Shown: positions 10,366 to 21,334, counted from the stretch's first letter. The stretch is 64,000 nucleotides of DNA from Hydractinia symbiolongicarpus (GCF_029227915.1 NC_079875.1:26358001-26422000); one strand, 5' to 3'. The notes: generated by a model not told the origin, from the sequence alone. Translations and numbers: made by a program.

Positions 10366-10914
10366 TTTGTTATTTATAGCTTTATATCTGAAAGTACAAG
10401 TTTTGTTAGAAGCAAACTGAAATTTTAATGTGGTCACCAGTACGGAACGCTTTGTTTACATATGTTTTTGTCCTGAATCTGAACACGAAAATACAAACAA
10501 ACGTTGAAGCGAACGTTCAAATTTACCGTTTAACATTAACATGCTAAATCAACACGTGTAAATGTAAACGCAGCTGTTTCGCACTGGTATATACAGTTTT
10601 TAGTACGTTAATATGCACATAAGACTTTAATAGAGAGATTATTTATCGGATTTGTTTGTATATAGCAAAAAAAAAAAGAAAACGGTATATTTTTATCACA
10701 AAGGCGAAGTTTATGCGTCGAATTCTTCCCTGGAGGCACGGGAAACTGTACGCAAGCCGAGTGTCACCTGCAAAATTGAAGAGATATTTTGCCTTTCAGA
10801 ACATTTGTTGTTATCATTAACACAAAATATCACTTCACAAAGTACCAAGTTAAATGCCGGACAAAATCGAAAAAGTTGAAACTGAACTCGGAAAAAGTCT
10901 AAACTTGTCTCAGA

Positions 10915-11103
10915 CAATCCCAGACAAAATATAGTGGCAATTTTCACAGAATACAGTTTCTCTCACCCTCCTCCCCCATATCAGTGTTGCTTCTATGCGT
11001 CAGGGCACAAAACAAGGCCTAAATCAACTCTGATATTGGGGGAAGGGGGGTACACTGAATTTTCACTGGAATGACATTTTTCCACTTATTTTGTCTGGGA
11101 TTG
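10915..11103. repeat. 189-bp palindromic module, unit 4/5 junction
   Basis: It shares the 'acatttttccac' variant with the unit 1/2 junction 8267 bp upstream. It is the last complete junction before the fused block. Confidence 0.88.
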
Positions 11104-11517
11104 TCTGAAAATTGGAAAAAAAAATTGAACAGAGGTTTCCTTACCAGGTTCAAAACAGTTCAAAAATGAAAAAAGTCTTAACATACTCTAAATAAGACTG
11201 CTCCAACACATCTTGTATCAAACAGCTAGCCCATGTGGCCATGTGCTTGGTAGCCATCTTTTATTCAAAATTCAGTACTTTTACATGAGGAATGAAATGT
11301 AAACAAACAGTAATGGTAGAGTTTACTGTGTGATTCATACAAATTGAGTTTCTGAGCTACATAATACATATTTTTACAAGTTGGAGGCTAAGGTGTGCTC
11401 CCTTCAAATCAACATAAGCTAGCCTAAATAAAAAAAACTGCAAATAATGATATAAACTACAAGAATTTTATATACAAACGCACGCCTTATGTTTTCAGTT
11501 TTAAAAGTTTAATAGGC

Positions 11518-11739
11518 ATGAGCGCCGACAACAGTTTTGAAAAATTGGACTTTACACAAAATTTATCGAATCGTGACAATAGAAGAGCTTATTTGATAAC
11601 ATATTCACAAGCAGACATGGAAAAGGTCCCCAACACTCAGCGTTTCTCCGAGATAATTCTTGAGGCATTTCACAACGGGGCCAGCTGCTTTGCAAAACTT
11701 GTTTTGTTAGGTTCTGAGTATGATAGCAATAGTTTCTAA
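11518..11739 (+). CDS. 73-aa Rep-like N-terminal fragment (unit 5)
   Basis: Protein identical to the unit 1 copy. Confidence 0.43.
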   Translation: MSADNSFEKLDFTQNLSNRDNRRAYLITYSQADMEKVPNTQRFSEIILEAFHNGASCFAKLVLLGSEYDSNSF

Positions 11740-11746
11740 TTGTTTT

Positions 11747-11963
11747 GTCACATGTCACCAACATGTCACCAACGAGTCACCAACATGTTACCAGTGAAAA
11801 TGACAAAAAAGACACATGTCACCACATGTCACCAAACAGTATTATAATAGTATTAGTATATTTTATATTATTAGTGGTGACGTGTGGTGACGCGTCATTT
11901 TGGTGGGCATGTATTGGTGACATGTTGGTGACTTGTTGGTGACGCATTGGTGACGGGTGACCC
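11747..11963. repeat. Inverted iteron cluster (unit 5)
   Basis: Same arrangement and length as in unit 1. Confidence 0.85.
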
Positions 11964-12028
11964 TAAACCTACAAATGGAAAATCACACTATATAAAACAT
12001 TTCTCCCAACAAAAAAATGAAAAGTAAT

Positions 12029-13117
12029 TTAATACTTGGTTCTGTTGCCTTTTCCTTGAACCACAAGCTTCAGTCGCTTTGGTATTGACTCGATCGTTCT
12101 GTTTATAATGTCGGTAGAAAAGTTTTCGATAGTGCGTTTTACCCTTTGGCAAAATTGCTTGTAGCTCTCTGGTGTCAGTTGCATTCGTAGGGCATCATCA
12201 CGAATCTGCTTCTTTACAAGGTGAAAAACATTCTCTATAGGATTGAGATCCGGGGAACGTGCTGGAATCACGAACATCGTGCAATTTATGGAAGCCATTG
12301 CCTTTTTCGCAGCCTTTGAAACTTGTCGCGGATCTCCATCTTGCAAAAATGTATGGCATTGAGGATTGACAGTACGTGTAAATGTTTTTGGAAAATGCGT
12401 TTTCACAAATTCAGCAAAGGTTTTTCCAGTCAGTTTGTCTTCCATTTGTTCACAAAGAACTACGCCACGATCGTAAGATATTCCAACAAAAAACTGAGCC
12501 ATTTTGCCCCCACTCCCTTCCTTCTTGCCTTTTGCGGTTTGACTATAACCTTCTTTTGCGAGTCTCCAAGTCATTGCGCCAGCTCCTCGAGCCTCTCCGT
12601 GCGGATTGCTTTTGTGACCAAAACTCACCCCATCAAAATAAAACGCAATTTCATATTTCCAAAAATCAGTTCCCACAGGAAGCATTTCTCTTGCAAATGC
12701 AAGTCTCTTGACCTTGTCGGTTTTCGTGACGAGACCTTTCTTTCGAGCTTGACGATAATTATATCCATGTTTGTGTAAGCAACGACGTACTGTTCTTGTT
12801 GATACATGTGCCAGGTTCGCTTCTTCTTGAATGCGCTTGGATGAAAATTGATTCCGCTCCTCGCGAAGTCTTGTTATCGTTCTAAGTACGGTACGTTCAT
12901 CGCGAACTGTCAATTTCCTTGGTCTTCCAGTGTTGTTGTGTCGCTTGTCTTTACGACCGAGCTCATGTTTCATGTGTCGGTGTATGCTGCGGAAGGCAAA
13001 TTGAGGAAACATTTTTTTTATTTCTGCACCCGTCATTTCGTTTTGTTGATGAAGTACCTTAAAGTACGTCGACATTTCAGGCGTAATCTTTTTGGTGATG
13101 TTGCGTTGCTGTTGCAT
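12029..13117 (-). CDS. Tc1/mariner-type transposase (unit 5)
   Basis: Intact 362-aa copy, identical in protein to unit 2 (Ala31, Ala195) and exactly 8267 bp from it. The sequence downstream joins unit 6 without a palindrome. Confidence 0.93.
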   Translation of the reverse strand: MQQQRNITKKITPEMSTYFKVLHQQNEMTGAEIKKMFPQFAFRSIHRHMKHELGRKDKRHNNTGRPRKLTVRDERTVLRTITRLREERNQFSSKRIQEEANLAHVSTRTVRRCLHKHGYNYRQARKKGLVTKTDKVKRLAFAREMLPVGTDFWKYEIAFYFDGVSFGHKSNPHGEARGAGAMTWRLAKEGYSQTAKGKKEGSGGKMAQFFVGISYDRGVVLCEQMEDKLTGKTFAEFVKTHFPKTFTRTVNPQCHTFLQDGDPRQVSKAAKKAMASINCTMFVIPARSPDLNPIENVFHLVKKQIRDDALRMQLTPESYKQFCQRVKRTIENFSTDIINRTIESIPKRLKLVVQGKGNRTKY

Positions 13118-13479
13118 TTTGTTATTTATAGCTTTATATCTGAAAGTACAAGTTTTGTTAGAAGCAAACTGAAATTTTAATGTGGTCACCAGTACGGAAC
13201 GCTTTGTTTACATATGTTTTTGTCCTGAATCTGAACACGAAAATACAAACAAACGTTGAAGCGAACGTTCAAATTTACCGTTCAACATTAACATGCTAAA
13301 TCAACACGTGTAAATGTAAACGCAGCTGTTTCGCACTGGTATATACAGTTTTTAGTACGTTAATATGCACATAAGACTTTAATAGAGAGATTATTTATCG
13401 GATTTGTTTGTATATAAACTACAAGAATTTTATATACAAACGCACGCCTTATGTTTTCAGTTTTAAAAGTTTAATAGGC

Positions 13480-13701
13480 ATGAGCGCCGACAACAGTTTT
13501 GAAAAATTGGACTTTACACAAAATTTATCGAATCGTGACAATAGAAGAGCTTGTTTGATAACATATTCACAAGCAGACATGGAAAAGGTCCCCAACACTC
13601 AGCGTTTCTCCGAGATAATTCTTGAGGCATTTCACAACGGGGCCAGCTGCTTTGCAAAACTTGTTTTGTTAGGTTCTGAGTATGATAGCAATAGTTTCTA
13701 A
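13480..13701 (+). CDS. 73-aa Rep-like N-terminal fragment (unit 6)
   Basis: One substitution (RRACLITYS instead of RRAYLITYS), shared with units 7 and 8. The frame stays open upstream because of the new joint, but without an in-frame ATG, so I keep the inner start. Confidence 0.43.
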   Translation: MSADNSFEKLDFTQNLSNRDNRRACLITYSQADMEKVPNTQRFSEIILEAFHNGASCFAKLVLLGSEYDSNSF

Positions 13702-13708
13702 TTGTTTT

Positions 13709-13935
13709 GTCACATGTCACCAACATGTCACCAACGAGTCACCAACATGTTACCAGTAGTTATATAGGAAAATGACAAAAAAGACACATGTCACCACATG
13801 TCACCAAACAGTATTATAATAGTATTAGTATATTTTATATTATTAGTGGTGACGTGTGGTGACGCGTCATTTTGGTGGGCATGTATTGGTGACATGTTGG
13901 TGACTTGTTGGTGACGCATTGGTGACGGGTGACCC
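13709..13935. repeat. Inverted iteron cluster with 10-bp insertion (unit 6)
   Basis: The left arm ends ACCAGTAGTTATATAGGAAAATG, with an inserted AGTTATATAG-like stretch that is also present in units 7-9 and absent from units 1-5. Confidence 0.83.
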
Positions 13936-13940
13936 TAAAC

Positions 13941-15089
13941 CTACAAATGGAAAATCACACTATATAAAACATTTCTCCCAACAAAAAAATGAAAAGTAAT
14001 TAAATACTTGGTTCTGTTGCCTTTTCCTTGAACCACAAGCTTCAATCGCTTTGGTATTGACTCGATCGTTCTGTTTATAATGTCGGTAGAAAAGTTTTCG
14101 ATAGTGCGTTTTACCCTTTGGCAAAATTGCTTGTAGCTCTCTGGTGTCAGTTGCATTCGTAGGGCATCATCACGAATCTGCTTCTTTACAAGGTGAAAAA
14201 CATTCTCTATAGGATTGAGATCCGGGGAACGTGCTGGAATCACGAACATCGTGCAATTTATGGAAGCCATTGCCTTTTTCGCAGCCTTTGAAACTTGTCG
14301 CGGATCTCCATCTTGCAAAAATGTATGGCATTGAGGATTGACAGTACGTGTAAATGTTTTTGGAAAATGCGTTTTCACAAATTCAGCAAAGGTTTTTCCA
14401 GTCAGTTTGTCTTCCATTTGTTCACAAAGAACTACGCCACGATCGTAAGATATTCCAACAAAAAACTGAGCCATTTTGCCCCCACTCCCTTCCTTCTTGC
14501 CTTTTGTGGTTTGACTATAACCTTCTTTTGCGAGTCTCCAAGTCATTGCGCCAGCTCCTCGAGCCTCTCCGTGCGGATTGCTTTTGTGACCAAAACTCAC
14601 CCCATCAAAATAAAACGCAATTTCATATTTCCAAAAATCAGTTCCCACAGGAAGCATTTCTCTTGCAAATGCAAGTCTCTTGACCTTGTCGGTTTTCGTG
14701 ACGAGACCTTTCTTTCGAGCTTGACGATAATTATATCCATGTTTGTGTAAGCAACGACGTACTGTTCTTGTTGATACATGTGCCAGGTTCGCTTCTTCTT
14801 GAATGTGCTTGGATGAAAATTGATTCCGCTCCTCGCGAAGTCTTGTTATCGTTCTAAGTACGGTACGTTCATCGCGAACTGTCAATTTCCTTGGTCTTCC
14901 AGTGTTGTTGTGTCGCTTGTCTTTACGACCGAGCTCATGTTTCATGTGTCGGTGTATGCTGCGGAAGGCAAATTGAGGAAACATTTTTTTTATTTCTGCA
15001 CCCGTCATTTCGTTTTGTTGATGAAGTACCTTAAAGTACGTCGACATTTCAGGCGTAATCTTTTTGGTGATGTTGCGTTGCTGTTGCAT
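13941..15089 (-). CDS. Tc1/mariner-type transposase, C-terminally extended (unit 6)
   Basis: A TAATTAAATAC variant replaces TAATTTAATAC, changing the normal stop TAA to a sense codon, so the protein reads through for about 20 more residues (LITFHFFVGRN..). It also carries R95H in the second helix-turn-helix. The catalytic triad is intact. The usual 362 aa becomes 382 aa; the extension does not resemble a known domain. Confidence 0.9.
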   Translation of the reverse strand: MQQQRNITKKITPEMSTYFKVLHQQNEMTGAEIKKMFPQFAFRSIHRHMKHELGRKDKRHNNTGRPRKLTVRDERTVLRTITRLREERNQFSSKHIQEEANLAHVSTRTVRRCLHKHGYNYRQARKKGLVTKTDKVKRLAFAREMLPVGTDFWKYEIAFYFDGVSFGHKSNPHGEARGAGAMTWRLAKEGYSQTTKGKKEGSGGKMAQFFVGISYDRGVVLCEQMEDKLTGKTFAEFVKTHFPKTFTRTVNPQCHTFLQDGDPRQVSKAAKKAMASINCTMFVIPARSPDLNPIENVFHLVKKQIRDDALRMQLTPESYKQFCQRVKRTIENFSTDIINRTIESIPKRLKLVVQGKGNRTKYLITFHFFVGRNVLYSVIFHL

Positions 15090-15451
15090 TTTGTTATTTA
15101 TAGCTTTATATCTGAAAGTACAAGTTTTGTTAGAAGCAAACTGAAATTTTAATGTGGTCACCAGTACGGAACGCTTTGTTTACATATGTTTTTGTCCTGA
15201 ATCTGAACACGAAAATACAAACAAACGTTGAAGCGAACGTTCAAATTTACCGTTCAACATTAACATGCTAAATCAACACGTGTAAATGTAAACGCAGCTG
15301 TTTCGCACTGGTATATACAGTTTTTAGTACGTTAATATGCACATAAGACTTTAATAGAGAGATTATTTATCGGATTTGTTTGTATATAAACTACAAGAAT
15401 TTTATATACAAACGCACGCCTTATGTTTTCAGTTTTAAAAGTTTAATAGGC

Positions 15452-15673
15452 ATGAGCGCCGACAACAGTTTTGAAAAATTGGACTTTACACAAAATTTAT
15501 CGAATCGTGACAATAGAAGAGCTTGTTTGATAACATATTCACAAGCAGACATGGAAAAGGTCCCCAACACTCAGCGTTTCTCCGAGATAATTCTTGAGGC
15601 ATTTCACAACGGGGCCAGCTGCTTTGCAAAACTTGTTTTGTTAGGTTCTGAGTATGATAGCAATAGTTTCTAA
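15452..15673 (+). CDS. 73-aa Rep-like N-terminal fragment (unit 7)
   Basis: Has the Tyr-to-Cys variant of unit 6. Confidence 0.43.
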   Translation: MSADNSFEKLDFTQNLSNRDNRRACLITYSQADMEKVPNTQRFSEIILEAFHNGASCFAKLVLLGSEYDSNSF

Positions 15674-15680
15674 TTGTTTT

Positions 15681-15906
15681 GTCACATGCACCAACATGTC
15701 ACCAACGAGTCACCAACATGTTACCAGTAGTTATATAGGAAAATGACAAAAAAGACACATGTCACCACATGTCACCAAACAGTATTATAATAGTATTAGT
15801 ATATTTTATATTATTAGTGGTGACGTGTGGTGACGCGTCATTTTGGTAGGCATGTATTGGTGACATGTTGGTGACTTGTTGGTGACGCATTGGTGACGGG
15901 TGACCC
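15681..15906. repeat. Inverted iteron cluster (unit 7)
   Basis: One base is missing in the first iteron (CACATGCACC instead of CACATGTCACC), so the first GTCAC site is lost. Unit 8 shares this. Confidence 0.83.
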
Positions 15907-15971
15907 TAAACCTACAAATGGAAAATCACACTATATAAAACATTTCTCCCAACAAAAAAATGAAAAGTAAT

Positions 15972-16952
15972 TTAATACTTGGTTCTGTTGCCTTTTCCTT
16001 GAACCACAAGCTTCAGTCGCTTTGGTATTGACTCGATCGTTCTGTTTATAATGTCGGTAGAAAAGTTTTCGATAGTGCGTTTTACCCTTTGGCAAAATTG
16101 CTTGTAGCTCTCTGGTGTCAGTTGCATTCGTAGGGCATCATCACGAATCTGCTTCTTTACAAGGTGAAAAACATTCTCTATAGGATTGAGATCCGGGGAA
16201 CGTGCTGGAATCACGAACATCGTGCAATTTATGGAAGCCATTGCCTCTTTCGCAGCCTTTAAAACTTGTCGCGGATCTCCATCTTGCAAAAATGTATGGC
16301 ATTGAGGATTGACAGTACGTGTAAATGTTTTTGGAAAATGCGTTTTCACAAATTCAGCAAAGGTTTTTCCAGTCAGTTTGTCTTCCATTTGTTCACAAAG
16401 AACTACGCCACGATCGTAAGATATTCCAACAAAAAACTGAGCCATTTTGCCCCCACTCCCTTCCTTCTTGCCTTTTGTGGTTTGACTATAACCTTCTTTT
16501 GCGAGTCTCCAAGTCATTGCGCCAGCTCCTCGAGCCTTTCCGTGCGGATTGCTTTTGTGACCAAAACTCACCCCATCAAAATAAAACGCAATTTCATATT
16601 TCCAAAAATCAGTTCCCACAGGAAGCATTTCTCTTGCAAATGCAAGTCTCTTGACCTTGTCGGTTTTCGTGACGAGACCTTTCTTTCGAGCTTGACGATA
16701 ATTATATCCATGTTTGTGTAAGCAACGACGTTCATCGCGAACTGTCAATTTCCTTGGTCTTCCAGTGTTGTTGTGTCGCTTGTCTTTACGACCGAGCTCA
16801 TGTTTCATGTGTCGGTGTATGCTGCGGAAGGCAAATTGAGGAAACATTTTTTTTATTTCTGCACCCGTCATTTCGTTTTGTTGATGATGTACCTTAAAGT
16901 ACGTCGACATTTCAGGCGTAATCTTTTTGGTGATGTTGCGTTGCTGTTGCAT
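15972..16952 (-). CDS. Tc1/mariner-type transposase lacking second helix-turn-helix (unit 7)
   Basis: An in-frame 108-bp deletion removes residues T76-R111, almost the whole second helix-turn-helix of the DNA-binding domain, leaving 326 aa. The break lies between two ACGT tetranucleotides (CGACGT and GTACGT). The catalytic triad remains. Further substitutions are L22H, E175K, S267L and K272E. The protein may still bind partners but probably binds DNA poorly. Confidence 0.88.
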   Translation of the reverse strand: MQQQRNITKKITPEMSTYFKVHHQQNEMTGAEIKKMFPQFAFRSIHRHMKHELGRKDKRHNNTGRPRKLTVRDERRCLHKHGYNYRQARKKGLVTKTDKVKRLAFAREMLPVGTDFWKYEIAFYFDGVSFGHKSNPHGKARGAGAMTWRLAKEGYSQTTKGKKEGSGGKMAQFFVGISYDRGVVLCEQMEDKLTGKTFAEFVKTHFPKTFTRTVNPQCHTFLQDGDPRQVLKAAKEAMASINCTMFVIPARSPDLNPIENVFHLVKKQIRDDALRMQLTPESYKQFCQRVKRTIENFSTDIINRTIESIPKRLKLVVQGKGNRTKY

Positions 16953-17313
16953 TTTGTTATTTATAGCTTTATATCTGAAAGTACAAGTTTTGTTAGAAGC
17001 AAACTGAAATTTTAATGTGGTCACCAGTACGGAACGCTTTGTTTACATATGTTTTTGTCCTGAATCTGAACACGAAAATACAAACAAAGTTGAAGCGAAC
17101 GTTCAAATTTACCGTTTAACATTAACATGCTAAATCAACACGTGTAAATGTAAACGCAGCTGTTTCGCACTGGTATATACAGTTTTTAGTACGTTAATAT
17201 GCACATAAGACTTTAATAGAGAGATTATTTATCGGATTTGTTTGTATATAAACTACAAGAATTTTATATACAAACGCACGCCTTATGTTTTCAGTTTTAA
17301 AAGTTTAATAGGC

Positions 17314-17535
17314 ATGAGCGCCGACAACAGTTTTGAAAAATTGGACTTTACACAAAATTTATCGAATCGTGACAATAGAAGAGCTTGTTTGATAACATAT
17401 TCACAAGCAGACATGGAAAAGGTCCCCAACACTCAGCGTTTCTCCGAGATAATTCTTGAGGCATTTCACAACGGGGCCAGCTGCTTTGCAAAACTTGTTT
17501 TGTTAGGTTCTGAGTATGATAGCAATAGTTTCTAA
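17314..17535 (+). CDS. 73-aa Rep-like N-terminal fragment (unit 8)
   Basis: Same as the unit 7 copy. Confidence 0.43.
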   Translation: MSADNSFEKLDFTQNLSNRDNRRACLITYSQADMEKVPNTQRFSEIILEAFHNGASCFAKLVLLGSEYDSNSF

Positions 17536-17542
17536 TTGTTTT

Positions 17543-17768
17543 GTCACATGCACCAACATGTCACCAACGAGTCACCAACATGTTACCAGTAGTTATATAG
17601 GAAAATGACAAAAAAGACACATGTCACCACATGTCACCAAACAGTATTATAATAGTATTAGTATATTTTATATTATTAGTGGTGACGTGTGGTGACGCGT
17701 CATTTTGGTGGGCATGTATTGGTGACATGTTGGTGACTTGTTGGTGACGCATTGGTGACGGGTGACCC
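17543..17768. repeat. Inverted iteron cluster (unit 8)
   Basis: Same one-base loss as unit 7; it differs from unit 7 by GGTGGGCATG instead of GGTAGGCATG. Confidence 0.83.
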
Positions 17769-17833
17769 TAAACCTACAAATGGAAAATCACACTATATAA
17801 AACATTTCTCCCAACAAAAAAATGAAAAGTAAT

Positions 17834-18814
17834 TTAATACTTGGTTCTGTTGCCTTTTCCTTGAACCACAAGCTTCAGTCGCTTTGGTATTGACTCGATC
17901 GTTCTGTTTATAATGTCGGTAGAAAAGTTTTCGATAGTGCGTTTTACCCTTTGGCAAAATTGCTTGTAGCTCTCTGGTGTCAGTTGCATTCGTAGGGCAT
18001 CATCACGAATCTGCTTCTTTACAAGGTGAAAAACATTCTCTATAGGATTGAGATCCGGGGAACGTGCTGGAATCACGAACATCGTGCAATTTATGGAAGC
18101 CATTGCCTCTTTCGCAGCCTTTAAAACTTGTCGCGGATCTCCATCTTGCAAAAATGTATGGCATTGAGGATTGACAGTACGTGTAAATGTTTTTGGAAAA
18201 TGCGTTTTCACAAATTCAGCAAAGGTTTTTCCAGTCAGTTTGTCTTCCATTTGTTCACAAAGAACTACGCCACGATCGTAAGATATTCCAACAAAAAACT
18301 GAGCCATTTTGCCCCCACTCCCTTCCTTCTTGCCTTTTGTGGTTTGACTATAACCTTCTTTTGCGAGTCTCCAAGTCATTGCGCCAGCTCCTCGAGCCTT
18401 TCCGTGCGGATTGCTTTTGTGACCAAAACTCACCCCATCAAAATAAAACGCAATTTCATATTTCCAAAAATCAGTTCCCACAGGAAGCATTTCTCTTGCA
18501 AATGCAAGTCTCTTGACCTTGTCGGTTTTCGTGACGAGACCTTTCTTTCGAGCTTGACGATAATTATATCCATGTTTGTGTAAGCAACGACGTTCATCGC
18601 GAACTGTCAATTTCCTTGGTCTTCCAGTGTTGTTGTGTCGCTTGTCTTTACGACCGAGCTCATGTTTCATGTGTCGGTGTATGCTGCGGAAGGCAAATTG
18701 AGGAAACATTTTTTTTATTTCTGCACCCGTCATTTCGTTTTGTTGATGATGTACCTTAAAGTACGTCGACATTTCAGGCGTAATCTTTTTGGTGATGTTG
18801 CGTTGCTGTTGCAT
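17834..18814 (-). CDS. Tc1/mariner-type transposase lacking second helix-turn-helix (unit 8)
   Basis: Protein identical to unit 7, at a distance of exactly 1862 bp, including the 36-residue deletion. It is the product of a very recent unit duplication. Confidence 0.88.
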   Translation of the reverse strand: MQQQRNITKKITPEMSTYFKVHHQQNEMTGAEIKKMFPQFAFRSIHRHMKHELGRKDKRHNNTGRPRKLTVRDERRCLHKHGYNYRQARKKGLVTKTDKVKRLAFAREMLPVGTDFWKYEIAFYFDGVSFGHKSNPHGKARGAGAMTWRLAKEGYSQTTKGKKEGSGGKMAQFFVGISYDRGVVLCEQMEDKLTGKTFAEFVKTHFPKTFTRTVNPQCHTFLQDGDPRQVLKAAKEAMASINCTMFVIPARSPDLNPIENVFHLVKKQIRDDALRMQLTPESYKQFCQRVKRTIENFSTDIINRTIESIPKRLKLVVQGKGNRTKY

Positions 18815-19175
18815 TTTGTTATTTATAGCTTTATATCTGAAAGTACAAGTTTTGTTAGAAGCAAACTGAAATTTTAATGTGGTCACCAGTACGGAACGCT
18901 TTGTTTACATATGTTTTTGTCCTGAATCTGAACACGAAAATACAAACAAAGTTGAAGCGAACGTTCAAATTTACCGTTTAACATTAACATGCTAAATCAA
19001 CACGTGTAAATGTAAACGCAGCTGTTTCGCACTGGTATATACAGTTTTTAGTACGTTAATATGCACATAAGACTTTAATAGAGAGATTATTTATCGGATT
19101 TGTTTGTATATAAACTACAAGAATTTTATATACAAACGCACGCCTTATGTTTTCAGTTTTAAAAGTTTAATAGGC

Positions 19176-19397
19176 ATGAGCGCCGACAACAGTTTTGAAA
19201 AATTGGACTTTACACAAAATTTATCGAATCGTGACAATAGAAGAGCTTATTTGATAACATATTCACAAGCAGACATGGAAAAGGTCCCCAACACTCAGCG
19301 TTTCTCCGAGATAATTCTTGAGGCATTTCACAACGGGGCCAGCTGCTTTGCAAAACTTGTTTTGTTAGGTTCTGAGTATGATAGCAATAGTTTCTAA
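19176..19397 (+). CDS. 73-aa Rep-like N-terminal fragment (unit 9)
   Basis: Has the common Tyr form (RRAYLITYS), as in units 1-5. Confidence 0.43.
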   Translation: MSADNSFEKLDFTQNLSNRDNRRAYLITYSQADMEKVPNTQRFSEIILEAFHNGASCFAKLVLLGSEYDSNSF

Positions 19398-19404
19398 TTG
19401 TTTT

Positions 19405-19631
19405 GTCACATGTCACCAACATGTCACCAACGAGTCACCAACATGTTACCAGTAGTTATATAGGAAAATGACAAAAAAGACACATGTCACCACATGTCAC
19501 CAAACAGTATTATAATAGTATTAGTATATTTTATATTATTAGTGGTGACGTGTGGTGACGCGTCATTTTGGTGGGCATGTATTGGTGACATGTTGGTGAC
19601 TTGTTGGTGACGCATTGGTGACGGGTGACCC
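19405..19631. repeat. Inverted iteron cluster (unit 9)
   Basis: Has the 10-bp insertion of units 6-8 but a complete first iteron. Confidence 0.83.
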
Positions 19632-19696
19632 TAAACCTACAAATGGAAAATCACACTATATAAAACATTTCTCCCAACAAAAAAATGAAAAGTAAT

Positions 19697-20785
19697 TTAA
19701 TACTTGGTTCTGTTGCCTTTTCCTTGAACCACAAGCTTCAGTCGCTTTGGTATTGACTCGATCGTTCTGTTTATAATGTCGGTAGAAAAGTTTTCGATAG
19801 TGCGTTTTACCCTTTGGCAAAATTGCTTGTAGCTCTCTGGTGTCAGTTGCATTCGTAGGGCATCATCACGAATCTGCTTCTTTACAAGGTGAAAAACATT
19901 CTCTATAGGATTGAGATCCGGGGAACGTGCTGGAATCACGAACATCGTGCAATTTATGGAAGCCATTGCCTCTTTCGCAGCCTTTAAAACTTGTCGCGGA
20001 TCTCCATCTTGCAAAAATGTATGGCATTGAGGATTGACAGTACGTGTAAATGTTTTTGGAAAATGCGTTTTCACAAATTCAGCAAAGGTTTTTCTAGTCA
20101 GTTTGTCTTCCATTTGTTCACAAAGAACTACGCCACGATCGTAAGATATTCCAACAAAAAACTGAGCCATTTTGCCCCCACTCCCTTCCTTCTTGCCTTT
20201 TGTGGTTTGACTATAACCTTCTTTTGCGAGTCTCCAAGTCATTGCGCCAGCTCCTCGAGCCTCTCCGTGCGGATTGCTTTTGTGACCAAATATCACCCCA
20301 TCAAAATAAAACGCAATTTCATATTTCCAAAAATCAGTTCCCACAGGAAGCATTTCTCTTGCAAATGCAAGTCTCTTGACCTTGTCGGTTTTCGTGACGA
20401 GACCTTTCTTTCGAGCTTGACGATAATTATATCCATGTTTGTGTAAGCAACGACGTACTGTTCTTGTTGATACATGTGCCAGGTTCGCTTCTTCTTGAAT
20501 GCGCTTGGATGAAAATTGATTCCGCTCCTCGCGAAGTCTTGTTATCGTTCTAAGTACGGTACGTTCATCGCGAACTGTCAATTTCCTTGGTCTTCCAGTG
20601 TTGTTGTGTCGCTTGTCTTTACGACCGAGCTCATGTTTCATGTGTCGGTGTATGCTGCGGAAGGCAAATTGAGGAAACATTTTTTTTATTTCTGCACCCG
20701 TCATTTCGTTTTGTTGATGAAGTACCTTAAAGTACGTCGACATTTCAGGCGTAATCTTTTTGGTGATGTTGCGTTGCTGTTGCAT
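19697..20785 (-). CDS. Tc1/mariner-type transposase (unit 9)
   Basis: Full-length 362-aa copy with both helix-turn-helix regions. It shares S267L and K272E with units 7 and 8 and has private changes S165I (DGVIFG, close to D162) and G231R. It is the last unit and keeps its own terminal palindrome. Confidence 0.92.
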   Translation of the reverse strand: MQQQRNITKKITPEMSTYFKVLHQQNEMTGAEIKKMFPQFAFRSIHRHMKHELGRKDKRHNNTGRPRKLTVRDERTVLRTITRLREERNQFSSKRIQEEANLAHVSTRTVRRCLHKHGYNYRQARKKGLVTKTDKVKRLAFAREMLPVGTDFWKYEIAFYFDGVIFGHKSNPHGEARGAGAMTWRLAKEGYSQTTKGKKEGSGGKMAQFFVGISYDRGVVLCEQMEDKLTRKTFAEFVKTHFPKTFTRTVNPQCHTFLQDGDPRQVLKAAKEAMASINCTMFVIPARSPDLNPIENVFHLVKKQIRDDALRMQLTPESYKQFCQRVKRTIENFSTDIINRTIESIPKRLKLVVQGKGNRTKY

Positions 20786-21334
20786 TTTGTTATTTATAGC
20801 TTTATATCTGAAAGTACAAGTTTTGTTAGAAGCAAACTGAAATTTTAATGTGGTCACCAGTACGGAACGCTTTGTTTACATATGTTTTTGTCCTGAATCT
20901 GAACACGAAAATACAAACAAACGTTGAAGCGAACGTTCAAATTTACCGTTTAACATTAACATGCTAAATCAACACGTGTAAATGTAAACGCAGCTGTTTC
21001 GCACTGGTATATACAGTTTTTAGTACGTTAATATGCACATAAGACTTTAATAGAGAGATTATTTATCGGATTTGTTTGTATATAGCAAAAAAAAAAAGAA
21101 AACGGTATATTTTTATCACAAAGGCGAAGTTTATGCGTCGAATTCTTCCCTGGAGGCACGGGAAACTGTACGCAAGCCGAGTGTCACCTGCAAAATTGAA
21201 GAGATATTTTGCCTTTCAGAACATTTGTTGTTATCATTAACACAAAATATCACTTCACAAAGTACCAAGTTAAATGCCGGACAAAATCGAAAAAGTTGAA
21301 ACTGAACTCGGAAAAAGTCTAAACTTGTCTCAGA

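Noticed and set aside
13408-13479. 24-residue upstream extension of the Rep-like ORF in units 6-9
   Set aside because: It begins at TTG and exists only because of the deletion joint; the conserved ATG lies inside.
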